A stretch of DNA of 64,000 bases, taken from NCBI RefSeq assembly GCF_004382825.2, contig NZ_SDQO02000005.1:30364-94363 (forward strand). The letters run 5' to 3'. This DNA comes from Corynebacterium silvaticum (lineage in GTDB: Bacteria > Actinomycetota > Actinomycetes > Mycobacteriales > Mycobacteriaceae). How positions within the stretch are numbered: the first letter of the stretch is position 1; the number at the start of each line of letters is the position of its first letter. The notes beneath the pieces are model-generated. The model ran no database searches, was not told the origin of the DNA, and worked only from the letters and a program-made list of their open reading frames with translations. Positions 8,850 through 18,626 of the stretch are shown here, in pieces. A program made the position numbers and the translations under genes.

Positions 8850-9845
8850 GTGAAAGTTGCGGTAATGGGAGCCGGATCGTGGGGAACAACCCTGGCTAAG
8901 GTCTTTGCAGATGCCGGGTGTGATGTTCGCCTATGGGCACGACGCTCTGAGGTCGCAGCTGAGATCAACCAGCAGCACACCAACAACCGATACCTTTCTG
9001 ACATAGTCCTTCCGGAAGCCTTGCGTGCCACGGATAACCCTGCGCAGGCGCTTGAAGATTCTGACATTGTGGTGCTGGGAGTGCCTAGCCAAACCTTAAG
9101 AGATAATTTGTCCGAGTGGGCCGCTGCGATTCCACAGACCGCGATCCTTGTGAGCCTGGCTAAAGGCATAGAAAAAGATACTTTCGAGCGGATGAGCCAA
9201 GTAATCGCTGAAGTCGCTGGGACTCCGGATACTCAGATTGCCGTTCTCTCCGGGCCAAACCTAGCCCGCGAGATCGCTGAGGAACAACCAGCCGCAACAG
9301 TAATCGCGTGTACCGACGAGGCGAACGCACAAAAAGTTCAAGCTGCGCTCTCCGCCTCGTACTTCCGCCCGTATACCAATACAGACGTTATTGGTTGTGA
9401 AATCGGTGGAGCCTGCAAAAACGTTATTGCATTAGCGTGCGGCATGGCCGCTGGCAGAGGACTCGGCGAAAACACAGTGGCCACCGTGATCACTCGCGGC
9501 TTGGCGGAGATTACCCGATTGGGTACCGCAATGGGCGCTGATCCGCGTACGTTCGCCGGACTTGCCGGATTAGGTGACCTGGTGGCTACGTGTTCCTCAC
9601 CTCTGTCGCGTAACCGTACTTTTGGTGCGCGACTAGGAGAAGGAAAGACGTTAGAGGACGCAAAAGCCGCCACCAACGGGCAGGTGGCAGAAGGCGTTAT
9701 CTCTTCAATGTCTATCTCCCGTCTAGCAGAAATCCATGAAGTAGATATGCCTATTACTCGGGCTGTCTACGGTGTGTGCCATATGGGCGCAAGTGTTCAT
9801 GACATGGTTGCGGCGTTGATGGGGCGTACAAAGAAATCCGAGTAG
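8850..9845 (+). CDS. gpsA: Glycerol-3-phosphate dehydrogenase [NAD(P)+]
   Basis: Makes sn-glycerol 3-phosphate from dihydroxyacetone phosphate for phospholipid synthesis; cytoplasmic. The Rossmann motif GAGSWG is at residues 7-12 and the catalytic lysine lies in [16 protein letters not shown] 8850 is chosen because AGAGGAG lies just upstream and the product begins directly with the nucleotide-binding strand (331 aa, normal). The frame stays open up to 8706 but those extra 48 residues are not part of the family. ddl follows 17 bases later. Confidence 0.96.
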   Translation: MKVAVMGAGSWGTTLAKVFADAGCDVRLWARRSEVAAEINQQHTNNRYLSDIVLPEALRATDNPAQALEDSDIVVLGVPSQTLRDNLSEWAAAIPQTAILVSLAKGIEKDTFERMSQVIAEVAGTPDTQIAVLSGPNLAREIAEEQPAATVIACTDEANAQKVQAALSASYFRPYTNTDVIGCEIGGACKNVIALACGMAAGRGLGENTVATVITRGLAEITRLGTAMGADPRTFAGLAGLGDLVATCSSPLSRNRTFGARLGEGKTLEDAKAATNGQVAEGVISSMSISRLAEIHEVDMPITRAVYGVCHMGASVHDMVAALMGRTKKSE

Positions 9846-9862
9846 TACACAAGGTAAAGTTT

Positions 9863-10951
9863 GTGGTTGTGACTCAGAATCCTTCCGAAAATCCCCGTGT
9901 CAGGGTTGCCGTAGTTTATGGCGGCCAAAGCTCAGAACATTCCGTTTCCTGCGTTTCTGCCGGGGCGATTATGTCTCACCTCGATCCAGAAAAATACGAG
10001 GTCTTTCCCGTAGGAATCACCCGTGATGGCGTGTGGACCGTGGGGGAGACCGACGCCACAAAGCTGCGGACTGTGGACCGCGTTATGCCAGAGGTGGAGT
10101 TTGTTCGTGAAGTAAAGCTTTCCGTGAACCCTCGTTCTGCCGGTGAGTTCCGGTATGAGGACGGAACGCTGTACGCACATGCCGATGTGATTTTCCCGGC
10201 TCTGCATGGGCGATTCGGTGAGGATGGAACCATTCAAGGAATGTTCGAGCTTTCTGGTATTCCTTATGTGGGCACCGGAGTATTGAGTTCTGCCTGCGGC
10301 ATGGACAAGGAGTACACCAAGAAACTTCTTGCTGCGGAAGGTCTGCCCGTGGGCAAAGAAGTGATCCTTCGTGGGGACGAAACCCTCACAGATGCCGATA
10401 AACACATGCTCGGTCTCCCTGTTTTTGTGAAGCCCGCACGAGGCGGATCATCCATCGGGATTTCCCGCGTAGCCGAGTGGGACGACTTCGATGCTGCCCT
10501 CGCACTAGCCCGAGAGCATGACACCAAAGTGATCGTGGAAGCGGAGATTAAAGGCGTAGAAGTAGAGTGCGGCGTGCTTGAGCGTGCCGACGGCTCCCTG
10601 ATCGCTTCAGTGCCCGCACAGCTAGAAGACGTTGATGAAGGCGAAGAAGGCTTCTATGGTTTTGATACCAAATACCTAGACAACGTAGTCACAGCCACCA
10701 TCCCAGTGCCCTTTGATGAGGCAACAACCAAGCTCATCCAATCGCTGTCGCTAGAAGCCTTCCAAGCACTTAACTGCCGAGGCCTTTCTCGCGTGGACTT
10801 TTTTATCACCGCCCAGGGGCCAGTCCTCAATGAGGTGAACACGATGCCGGGCTTTACCCCGATTTCCATGTATCCGCAGGTGTTTGAAGCCACCGGGATA
10901 GGGTACGCAGAGCTGCTCTCTCACCTGATCGATCAGGCGCTGGCTCAATAA
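9863..10951 (+). CDS. ddl: D-alanine--D-alanine ligase
   Basis: ATP-grasp ligase making the D-Ala-D-Ala dipeptide of peptidoglycan. Typical segments are VAVVYGGQSSEHSVS at the N-terminus, the ATP-grasp VFVKPARGGSSIGISRV and the C-terminal LNEVNTMPGFTPISMYP. GTG 9863 follows AAGGTAAAG; GTG 9869 is an alternative two codons later. Length 362 aa is normal. It follows gpsA closely and ends at a strong terminator shared with the convergent DUF3515 gene. Confidence 0.96.
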   Translation: MVVTQNPSENPRVRVAVVYGGQSSEHSVSCVSAGAIMSHLDPEKYEVFPVGITRDGVWTVGETDATKLRTVDRVMPEVEFVREVKLSVNPRSAGEFRYEDGTLYAHADVIFPALHGRFGEDGTIQGMFELSGIPYVGTGVLSSACGMDKEYTKKLLAAEGLPVGKEVILRGDETLTDADKHMLGLPVFVKPARGGSSIGISRVAEWDDFDAALALAREHDTKVIVEAEIKGVEVECGVLERADGSLIASVPAQLEDVDEGEEGFYGFDTKYLDNVVTATIPVPFDEATTKLIQSLSLEAFQALNCRGLSRVDFFITAQGPVLNEVNTMPGFTPISMYPQVFEATGIGYAELLSHLIDQALAQ

Positions 10952-10971
10952 AAACCAAAGCACTAACCCTT

Positions 10972-11018
10972 AAGCAAAGAGGTAGGCACCACAGGATTTG
11001 GTGCCTACCTCTTTGCTT
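10972..11018. terminator. Bidirectional intrinsic terminator between ddl and the DUF3515 gene
   Basis: A perfect 19-bp stem (AAGCAAAGAGGTAGGCACC and its complement) with a 9-nt loop lies between two convergent genes. T-rich flanks on both strands suit termination in both directions. Confidence 0.85.
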
Positions 11019-11027
11019 TGGGACTGC

Positions 11028-11996
11028 CTAGCGTGTGACAGAGGACTCCGCCGTGTGTTTTTCTATGGCTTTGGTCAACTTCACGAGTGCTGCATTGCCA
11101 GAGTTCTGCGGCACGCTAACTGCCACAATCACGTCACGACCGAGTGCATACCAGGTTGACGCTGTGGTTCCATTACCTAAGGTCGTATCCTCAAACCATG
11201 CAACGGAATCTATCTGTTGGATGCGCGCCCCAGCCTCATAGGCCGATGGGAAAGCAACACCACAGCGCACCATAACAGGCTCGTATCCTGATGCACTCCA
11301 CGCTGCTGAGCCAGCTGGAAGTCCTTGCACATCACGACGAGAATACTGCGGGGAATCCCCAAAATGTTCCGGCAGATCTGACATCAACTCGGTACAACGA
11401 CCCGAGTGAGCGTTTGTGCGAGGATCCGCATCTTGCTGCAACGATTGAAGAGGAAGCGGGTTGGGCTGTGCCGTTTCCTTGCGTAAAGAAGCAACTGCCG
11501 TGGACAGCTCTGGGATGGGCGATGCCGCTTTTCCAAGCCCCGCATCATCAGCCGTCAGGGCTACTACCGGAAAACGGTCTACCGCATACCACGTGCGAAA
11601 CGTCGATCCAGGCGTGGTATCCCTGACTTCTAGCCACGATGTTTCGTCGATAAGCGAAAGTTCCGAAAGCTGCGTGTACTGCAACGGAAGATTAACTCCG
11701 CATCGCAAAGTCACTCGATGCGTGGAGTCTGACTGCCAAGCTGCCGCACCAGCAGGTGCAGGATCGGCAAGCTCAGCACGCTTGTGCCCGAGAACCTTAT
11801 GCGGAAGCGCACCAATAAGAGATGTGCACTCGGGACTTTCAGCCTCAGGGGAATTTGCAGAAGTCATTGCTACCGGACGGTGGGCTACCCGATCGTAAAC
11901 CAGCTTCGCTCCTCCAAGCACCCCCACGACCAATACAATGGCTAATGCCAACGCGAGTGCGATGGGCCCTCGTTTGAAAGAAGCTTCATTCTGCAT
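11028..11996 (-). CDS. Membrane-anchored protein with two DUF3515 repeats
   Basis: A 322-aa protein with one N-terminal membrane segment (about residues 10-32) and an extracytoplasmic part. The rest is two copies of a DUF3515-like unit: the first from Cys57 (CTSLIGALPHKV..., AWQ, LRCGVNLP, SWLEVRDTT, TWYAVDR) and the second from about residue 200 (CTELMSDLPEHF..., AWSASG, VRCGVAFP, AWFEDTT, TWYALGR). Each copy keeps two cysteines that could form a disulfide. The mycobacterial syntenic protein (Rv2980) is about half this length with one unit. Function is unknown. It faces ddl and is divergent from thiL. Confidence 0.75.
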   Translation of the reverse strand: MQNEASFKRGPIALALALAIVLVVGVLGGAKLVYDRVAHRPVAMTSANSPEAESPECTSLIGALPHKVLGHKRAELADPAPAGAAAWQSDSTHRVTLRCGVNLPLQYTQLSELSLIDETSWLEVRDTTPGSTFRTWYAVDRFPVVALTADDAGLGKAASPIPELSTAVASLRKETAQPNPLPLQSLQQDADPRTNAHSGRCTELMSDLPEHFGDSPQYSRRDVQGLPAGSAAWSASGYEPVMVRCGVAFPSAYEAGARIQQIDSVAWFEDTTLGNGTTASTWYALGRDVIVAVSVPQNSGNAALVKLTKAIEKHTAESSVTR

Positions 11997-12112
11997 AAAG
12001 AATAATCATAGTTTCTGCGATGAACAAGATCGGGTCGCACCGCCGATTGCATCGTGTACTGCTGCACACTGTAAAAATAAGGTCATAAAATACGCGACGG
12101 AGGAGAACACTA

Positions 12113-13093
12113 GTGAAAGAACATCTGAATCCGACGCTTGCCGAGGTAGGAGAGCGCGCCGCGATCAAGGTGATCATCGCGCATGCACCCAGCTCCCGAA
12201 ACGGCGACGATGCCGCAGTACTCGGACATGCTTCCGCGAATTCCCGTGCAGTGGTCACCACAGACATGCTGGTCCAAGACCGACACTTCCGCCTCGACTG
12301 GTCCACCCCCGCAGAGATAGGCTGCAAAGCAATCACCCAAAACTTTGCTGATATCGAGGCAATGGGAGCGCGCCCCGTGGCAGCCCTCCTAGCGATCTCA
12401 GCGCCGGCCTACACCAGACTTAATTTTGTTTCTGAGCTCGCCAGGGGCATTTCCTCCCGAGTAAAAGACTATTCCGCAGAACTCGTCGGCGGAGACATCA
12501 CAGACGGCGAAGCTATCGTGATCGCAGTAACCGCCGTGGGGCAACTAGGCGGTTCACTCCCAGAGCTTTCCCTCGACCGCGCACGACCAGGACACACAAT
12601 CATCGCCTCGGGAGGAATCGGCGAATCCGCTGCTGGATACGCGCTCCTTCAACGCTTTGGACGCACGGACATCCCAGAAAAATTTCTACCACTGGTAACC
12701 GCACACTGCGCGACCATCGTTCCAGAAGGCCGCGGCTTTGTAGCACGCTCAGCAGGAGTAAGCTCCCTAACCGATAACTCGGATGGCCTCATCGTCGACT
12801 TAAGAACCATGGCCAAAAAATCCGGCGTATCCATGGATCTAGACCCAGAAGCCATCGCTCCAACACCATTGATGCTGGAAGCCGCAGAGCTTCTCGACGC
12901 CGACCCCTGGCAATGGGTCCTTGGAGGGGGCGAAGACCACACACTCATGGGTACCACTGCCGGCGCACCTCCCACAGGATTCCGGGCCATCGGAACCGTA
13001 GGAAAACGACTCTTCCACGTAGGCCACGACCATGGACAAGTACTCGTCGGCGGGAAATCACCCGCTTATGACGACGGCTGGGTCAGCTTTTAA
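12113..13093 (+). CDS. thiL: Thiamine-monophosphate kinase
   Basis: Phosphorylates thiamine monophosphate to thiamine pyrophosphate; PurM-like ATP-binding fold. Visible motifs are NGDDAAVL, VVTTDMLVQDRHF, GCKAITQNFADIEAMGARP and the C-terminal LGGGEDHTL. GTG 12113 is supported by AGGAG at 12101-12105. Length 326 aa is normal. ung follows after 52 bases, giving a thiL-ung-FakA-like-recG run as in mycobacteria. Confidence 0.95.
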   Translation: MKEHLNPTLAEVGERAAIKVIIAHAPSSRNGDDAAVLGHASANSRAVVTTDMLVQDRHFRLDWSTPAEIGCKAITQNFADIEAMGARPVAALLAISAPAYTRLNFVSELARGISSRVKDYSAELVGGDITDGEAIVIAVTAVGQLGGSLPELSLDRARPGHTIIASGGIGESAAGYALLQRFGRTDIPEKFLPLVTAHCATIVPEGRGFVARSAGVSSLTDNSDGLIVDLRTMAKKSGVSMDLDPEAIAPTPLMLEAAELLDADPWQWVLGGGEDHTLMGTTAGAPPTGFRAIGTVGKRLFHVGHDHGQVLVGGKSPAYDDGWVSF

Positions 13094-13145
13094 CTATCAC
13101 TGAACAACCGCAGTAGAGCACAGCACATAGATACGAGGAACACGA

Positions 13146-13865
13146 ATGACCGATACTGCATCGAACAATGGTGCCCCGCACAATTCTGCATCCCAAAAAC
13201 AGCACCAACCCCTACCAGTCCACCCATCGTGGCTAGAGCCGTTGACCCCTGTAGAAGAACAGATCCACACGATGGGAGACTTTCTCCGGGAAGAAATAAA
13301 AGCAGGTAGGGGATACTTACCCGCAGGCGCAGACGTACTGCGCGCGTTTAGCTATCCCTTTGATGAGGTCAAAGTTCTCATCGTCGGACAAGACCCCTAT
13401 CCCACCCCAGGTCATGCGATGGGATTGTCCTTTTCCACCCAACCAGGCGTGCGCCCACTGCCTAGGAGCCTTAGCAATATCTTCAAAGAACTATCGCAAG
13501 ACCTAGGTATCCCCGCACCCCACGACGGCGATCTGACCCCTTGGTCGCGTCAAGGAGTCGCACTCTTTAACCGGGTACTTAGCGTCCAACCAGGTAAAGC
13601 CGGCTCCCACCGCGGACGCGGCTGGGAAGAAGTCACTGAGGTAGCCATCAGAGCCCTCGCTGCACGCAACACCCCCTTAGTCGCTATCCTATGGGGACGA
13701 GACGCACAAGCAACCAAAGCATTCCTAGGGAACACACCTTGCATTATGTCCCCACACCCATCACCGCTATCCGCATCGAGAGGATTCTTTGGTTCTCGCC
13801 CCTTTAGCAGGACAAACAGCTTGCTTCAAGACCTCGGAGTCTCCGGCATCGATTGGCGATTGTAA
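13146..13865 (+). CDS. ung: Uracil-DNA glycosylase
   Basis: Removes uracil from DNA, starting base excision repair. The catalytic water-activating motif [17 protein letters not shown] and the C-terminal [18 protein letters not shown] are both present. Length 239 aa; an N-terminal Gln/His/Pro-rich extension of about 25 residues precedes the fold. The next gene starts 11 bases after the stop codon. Confidence 0.97.
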   Translation: MTDTASNNGAPHNSASQKQHQPLPVHPSWLEPLTPVEEQIHTMGDFLREEIKAGRGYLPAGADVLRAFSYPFDEVKVLIVGQDPYPTPGHAMGLSFSTQPGVRPLPRSLSNIFKELSQDLGIPAPHDGDLTPWSRQGVALFNRVLSVQPGKAGSHRGRGWEEVTEVAIRALAARNTPLVAILWGRDAQATKAFLGNTPCIMSPHPSPLSASRGFFGSRPFSRTNSLLQDLGVSGIDWRL

Positions 13866-13876
13866 ACTTTTCTACC

Positions 13877-15592
13877 ATGCCCGACATCACGTTTCTTAGC
13901 GGACGCAGCCTCCTACACTGGGCGGAATGCGCAACAGATGAGCTCGTCGCGCGCCGGGCGGAGATCAACAGCCTGAATGTGTTTCCGGTACCAGACGCAG
14001 ATACCGGCTCAAATATGGCGCATACCATGCACGCTGCAGTAGAGGCGGTCCACCAGTTGATCGCCAGCACCGGGGGAGAAACCCCGCACGATGAGCCCCG
14101 AGAACTGAGCGCTTCCGACGTTGCCACAGCGTTGGCCTCCGGTGCTGTACGTGGGGCACGGGGAAACTCGGGTGTTGTCTTAAGCCAAGTACTACGCGGC
14201 ATCGCGCAGGCAGCAAACTCGGGTGTCATTGATGCTTCCTGTATCCAAAAATCACTTCTCAACGCACTCGATTTTGTGGCTGCAGCGATTACTGACCCCG
14301 TTGAAGGCACCGTGATCACTGTGCTGCGCGCTGCCGCATTTTCTGCTCGAACCTGCGACACCGACAATCTCTATGAGGTCGTCACAGTGGCTGCGGACGC
14401 AGCGCGAGTAGCCTTGCACAACACCCCCTCACAGCTCGCAGTGTTAAGAGAAGCAGGTGTTGTCGACGCCGGAGGCCAAGGACTCGTAATCCTCCTGGAT
14501 GCTCTTGTCGATGCCGTGCTTACAGATCCAATGAATGCGGCTCATCAAGGGCAACGCTCTCAAGGAGAAACCGCAGGCCACGGTTCTCATCACTCAGCGG
14601 AACTTTCGCATAGACCACACTCCCACAGCTTCTCCCAGCACGGGCATGAGGCTTTCCTAGAAGTAATGTTCTACATCGAGGACGTTGACCTAGATGCACT
14701 ACGAGGCGAGCTCCTCGCATTAGGAGACAGCCTCGTGATCGCGGGCATTGGCGAAAAAGCTGGAACAATTCATATCCACACATTTGATGCAGGACGAGTC
14801 ATCGAACAGGCATATGCCATGGGAAAGGTCAGCGACCTTCGGATTGAGGTACTACCGTCCCTCGGCGGCACCGACCACCCAACCCGAATAGTGCTAGCAC
14901 TTGCCCCGGAAGGAACACTGGCCGAGCTCTACAACGCAGCTGGTGCACTTGTGGTAGTCCGAAAAGGCAAACAGTTTGCCATCGTCGGCTCGACCGACCT
15001 TGGCCAGGAACCCACCCCGCTGACAGACGGGGTGGCGATAGTCAACGAGCTCATTTCTCGTTCGCATGAAAGCGGAGCGACCGAAGTGATTTTGCTCCCC
15101 AACGGCATGCTCACCAGGGGAGAGATGGCGTCGGTGGAACGCTCGACGCGGTCGTTTAAACAATCAATCACCATCCTGCCCACAGGTAGCCTCGTCCGTG
15201 GGCTAGCAGCACTATCAATGCACGATTCCAGCCAAGCACTCGCTGTAGATACCTATGCCATGACTGAAGCCATCACTGGCATGCGTACGGCCAAGATCCG
15301 CCCCACCTCAAAAGCTGCCCTCACCGCTGCCGGCGCCTGCGCCAAAGGTGACTACGTTGCCACAATCGGTTCTGAGACGATTGCAGTAGACGAAGACATC
15401 TACGCGTGCACCCAACAAGCCGTGCGCAAAATGCTAGACGGCGGCGGAGAACGCGTCACGATCATAGCGTTAGAATCACTTGGGCTTAACCAATCCGAGG
15501 TAGCCGCAATGATGCCTCCCAACTCGGAACTTGACCTCACCATCTACCTAGCTGACCACGTAGACAGCCTCGTGGAAATCGGAGTGGAGTAA
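13877..15592 (+). CDS. DAK2/FakA-like kinase with a His-rich linker
   Basis: A 571-aa protein of the DhaL-FakA (YloV) family. The N-terminal DhaL-type ATP-binding domain has PVPDADTGSNM (Asp40, Asp42, Asn46) and RGARGNSGVVLSQVLRG; a middle and C-terminal Dak1-like region follows. In Firmicutes FakA phosphorylates fatty acids held by FakB; no fakB is seen here. A His-rich linker at about residues 221-259 contains some ten histidines (HGSHH, HRPHSHS, HGHE). ATG 13877 gives the family N-terminus. recG starts three bases after the stop codon. Confidence 0.85.
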   Translation: MPDITFLSGRSLLHWAECATDELVARRAEINSLNVFPVPDADTGSNMAHTMHAAVEAVHQLIASTGGETPHDEPRELSASDVATALASGAVRGARGNSGVVLSQVLRGIAQAANSGVIDASCIQKSLLNALDFVAAAITDPVEGTVITVLRAAAFSARTCDTDNLYEVVTVAADAARVALHNTPSQLAVLREAGVVDAGGQGLVILLDALVDAVLTDPMNAAHQGQRSQGETAGHGSHHSAELSHRPHSHSFSQHGHEAFLEVMFYIEDVDLDALRGELLALGDSLVIAGIGEKAGTIHIHTFDAGRVIEQAYAMGKVSDLRIEVLPSLGGTDHPTRIVLALAPEGTLAELYNAAGALVVVRKGKQFAIVGSTDLGQEPTPLTDGVAIVNELISRSHESGATEVILLPNGMLTRGEMASVERSTRSFKQSITILPTGSLVRGLAALSMHDSSQALAVDTYAMTEAITGMRTAKIRPTSKAALTAAGACAKGDYVATIGSETIAVDEDIYACTQQAVRKMLDGGGERVTIIALESLGLNQSEVAAMMPPNSELDLTIYLADHVDSLVEIGVE

Positions 15593-15595
15593 CCC

Positions 15596-17710
15596 ATGCT
15601 GGGCTGGCACGACACGCGACCACTCACGCAACTCTTGCCTGAAAAAGAAGCCAAGGCCTTTGCCAAACACTTTGGATATCGCTGCGCTGAAGACCTCCTC
15701 ATGCACCTACCCAGAGCCTATGCCGCCCACGGGTCAGGACTAAGCGCAGGCCATGCCCAAGAAGGCGACATCATCACGTGTATAGGGGAAATCGTTTCGG
15801 CCACCGAGCGAAGAGACCGCAACGGAAACCTCATCTACACCATCGGAATCTCCGACGGCACAGCCACCATCAGCGCAACGTTTTTCCGCGCTAACTGGAT
15901 CTCCAAAGTCCTCACCACAGGCGCACGCGGCATGTTCACTGGGAAACTCAAATTTTTCCGCGATAAAGCACAGCTACAGCACCCAGACTTTTTTCTCTTC
16001 CCCGATCCCGGCGCAAAAACCCGCGGTTCAGGCGGCCTACAAGCACTATCCACTACAGGAGAGTTTGACGACGTCACCCACATCATCAACTCGCTCACAT
16101 ACATACCGGTATATCCAGCCAAAAAAGCAATGCCCACGTGGCGGATACTAGGAGCAATACACGAGGTATTAGGTAAAACTCCTCCTATCGTGGACCCGCT
16201 AGGAGACTTCACGCCAGATGACATGCCTACGCTCGACCAAGCACTACGGGGTGTGCATGAGACAGACTGCGAGGGAGCCGAACCCTACCTCAACAGACTG
16301 AAATACGACGAAGCACTCAGCATCGCTTTAGTGATGGCGCTGCGACGCGCGGACATGAAACGTCGTCAAGCCTTCCCCATGCCCGCCTCCCACACCGGCC
16401 TTCGCGCCAAGCTACTCAAAGCCATGCCTTTTACACTCACAGAAGGCCAACAACAGGTAGCGCAAGAAATCGCAGAAGACCTAGGGAAGAACACGCCCAT
16501 GTCGCGCCTGCTGCAAGGGGAAGTCGGATCCGGAAAGACCATCGTCTCGCTCATCGCGATGCTCCAGGCCGTCGATGCCCACAAACAATGCGCCCTTCTC
16601 GCCCCGACCGAAGTCCTTGCAACCCAACACGCACACAGCATCCGAGCCACGCTCGCCGCCGCAGACATCCAACTCACCGTCGTACTACTCACTGGATCAC
16701 TACCCACAGCTGAACGCAAAAAAGCACTCCTAGACATCATGTCCGGCGATGCCGACATCATCATCGGAACCCACGCCCTTATCCAAGACACTGTCAACTT
16801 CTACGACCTCGGTCTTTGCGTCGTCGACGAACAACACAGATTTGGAGTGGAACAGCGCGACTACTTAAGAGCCAAAGGAAACACAGAACTCACACCACAC
16901 CTCCTCGTCATGACGGCCACGCCCATCCCAAGGACAATCGCCATGACCGCATTTGGCGACCTCAGCGTCTCCACACTCCGCCAACTCCCCGGCGGACGCA
17001 GACCAATCAAGACCTTTGTCGTCAGCTCCGACAACCCCACCTGGGGCGAGCGCATGTGGAAACGCATTAGAGAAGAAGTAGAACGAGGCCAACAAATCTA
17101 CGTGGTATGCCCTCGGGTGAAAAACCATGGCGGAGTAGAAGAAACCACCACAGCCCTACAACACGGAATCTTCAACGACCTACGAGTAGAAATGCTCCAC
17201 GGAAGCATGCACCCCGAAGACAAAGAAACCATAATGGCAGCCTTTGCCGCAGGAACGATTGACATCCTCGTAGCCACGACCGTCATAGAAGTCGGCATAG
17301 ACGTACCCAACGCCACCGTCATGCTTATCCGAGAAGCCGAAAACTTCGGAGTCTCCCAACTCCACCAATTACGCGGACGCGTCGGACGAGGCGGCAAAGA
17401 ATCAATCTGCTTCCTCCACACCACCGCAGAACCCGATACCCCTGCACGCGAACGCATCCACAAAGTTTCCGCCACCACAGACGGCTTTACCCTCGCAGAA
17501 ATAGACCTCGAATACCGGCAAGAAGGAGACATCCTAGGCGCACAACAATCAGGAGCCTCCCACAAACGCATCAGCTTTATCAAAGACAAAGAACTGATCC
17601 AACGCGCCAACCACGACGCCGCCGCCATAGTCCAACACAACCCAGAAGCAGCCCGATCCATGGTGAGCGACATCGACGACCGCTCGCAAGACTATCTGGA
17701 TAAAACATAA
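15596..17710 (+). CDS. recG: ATP-dependent DNA helicase RecG
   Basis: Branch-migration helicase that processes stalled forks and Holliday junctions. An N-terminal OB-like wedge domain (about residues 50-150) precedes the helicase core: Walker A GEVGSGKT near 308-315, DEQH near 410, TATPIPRT, and the QLRGRVGRG motif VI. Length 704 aa is normal. It starts three bases after the preceding gene, so they form one transcription unit. Confidence 0.97.
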   Translation: MLGWHDTRPLTQLLPEKEAKAFAKHFGYRCAEDLLMHLPRAYAAHGSGLSAGHAQEGDIITCIGEIVSATERRDRNGNLIYTIGISDGTATISATFFRANWISKVLTTGARGMFTGKLKFFRDKAQLQHPDFFLFPDPGAKTRGSGGLQALSTTGEFDDVTHIINSLTYIPVYPAKKAMPTWRILGAIHEVLGKTPPIVDPLGDFTPDDMPTLDQALRGVHETDCEGAEPYLNRLKYDEALSIALVMALRRADMKRRQAFPMPASHTGLRAKLLKAMPFTLTEGQQQVAQEIAEDLGKNTPMSRLLQGEVGSGKTIVSLIAMLQAVDAHKQCALLAPTEVLATQHAHSIRATLAAADIQLTVVLLTGSLPTAERKKALLDIMSGDADIIIGTHALIQDTVNFYDLGLCVVDEQHRFGVEQRDYLRAKGNTELTPHLLVMTATPIPRTIAMTAFGDLSVSTLRQLPGGRRPIKTFVVSSDNPTWGERMWKRIREEVERGQQIYVVCPRVKNHGGVEETTTALQHGIFNDLRVEMLHGSMHPEDKETIMAAFAAGTIDILVATTVIEVGIDVPNATVMLIREAENFGVSQLHQLRGRVGRGGKESICFLHTTAEPDTPARERIHKVSATTDGFTLAEIDLEYRQEGDILGAQQSGASHKRISFIKDKELIQRANHDAAAIVQHNPEAARSMVSDIDDRSQDYLDKT

Positions 17711-17776
17711 ACAGATCACCGCACTACCAGAGCCGTCCCACCCACCTAAGCTCAAAAGGCTCACAAACCGTACGCT

Positions 17777-18001
17777 ATGGTTAAAAGCATGAAAATCTGT
17801 GCCCCATTCGCCGGCATAGTCCACTACAAAGTAGGACTCGGCGATACCGTCGATACCGGTCAAGAGCTCGCATCAGTTGAAGCTATCAAGCTTGAGGCCC
17901 CCATCATCGCGCCGGGGCCAGGGATCGTAGCAACTTTGGCTAAAGACAACTTTGACGATGTCATGGGCGGGGACGTGCTACTGACCGTGGAGGAAGCATA
18001 G
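17777..18001 (+). CDS. Stand-alone biotinyl/lipoyl carrier domain protein
   Basis: A 74-aa protein that is only a biotinyl-lipoyl barrel: the N-terminal APFAGIVHYKVGLGDTV half and the C-terminal APGPGIVATLAKDNFDDV half flank the hairpin VEAIKLE with Lys38 as the modified residue. The usual EAMKM is EAIKL here. No carboxylase or decarboxylase subunit is nearby, so its enzyme must be encoded elsewhere. Start at ATG 17777 or 17789. It abuts rsmD with no gap. Confidence 0.8.
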   Translation: MVKSMKICAPFAGIVHYKVGLGDTVDTGQELASVEAIKLEAPIIAPGPGIVATLAKDNFDDVMGGDVLLTVEEA

Positions 18002-18580
18002 ATGACTCGAATTATTTCTGGCGAAGCCCGAGGCCGCACAATTAAGGTGCCTGAGCAAGGAACACGGCCTACATCGGATCGCGCTCGCGAAGGACTTTTT
18101 TCTTCTCTTCAGGTGCGCTTTGGCTTTGTCGGCGCGAAGGTGCTGGATCTTTTTGCCGGATCCGGGGCGCTAGGTCTTGAGGCTGCAAGCCGGGGTGCGG
18201 ATGAAGTAGTACTGGTAGAAAACAACTCCAAGGCCGTGCAGATTATTCGCCACAATATACAGGTTGTTGGACATCCTAACGTTACGGTTGCGGAAATGAA
18301 GGCCTCCACGTATGTGGCGAGCGCCCCCAAAGAATACTTTGACATGGTGCTCGCCGACCCTCCTTATGATCTACCTGATTCAGACATTGAGGAGATGCTT
18401 GTGGCCCTGATTCCTACGCTTGTCGACGGCGCAGCGGTCGTCGTAGAGCGCCATCGTGAGTCGCCGGAGACAGCATGGCCTGCATGCTTTGTTCCCACCA
18501 CGCAGAAGCTAAAAAAGCGGACTTTTGGAATCGCGCGCATGGACATGGCCGTATTTCACCAAGAACTTGTTTCAGACTGA
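18002..18580 (+). CDS. rsmD: 16S rRNA (guanine(966)-N(2))-methyltransferase
   Basis: Methylates G966 of 16S rRNA in the small subunit. Motif I VLDLFAGSGALGLEAASRGA and the catalytic LADPPYDLP are clear. Length 192 aa is normal. Its ATG directly follows the previous stop. The recG-rsmD-coaD order is conserved in actinobacteria. Confidence 0.95.
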   Translation: MTRIISGEARGRTIKVPEQGTRPTSDRAREGLFSSLQVRFGFVGAKVLDLFAGSGALGLEAASRGADEVVLVENNSKAVQIIRHNIQVVGHPNVTVAEMKASTYVASAPKEYFDMVLADPPYDLPDSDIEEMLVALIPTLVDGAAVVVERHRESPETAWPACFVPTTQKLKKRTFGIARMDMAVFHQELVSD

Positions 18581-18626
18581 CTTACTACAGCACTGTGCAC
18601 GCTACGTTTACTAATAAGGATGCTTG

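Noticed and set aside
12101..12351. Alternative frame starting at 11938 overlapping thiL
   Set aside because: It lies across the DUF3515-thiL divergent region in another frame and has low-complexity Arg-rich content typical of a shadow.
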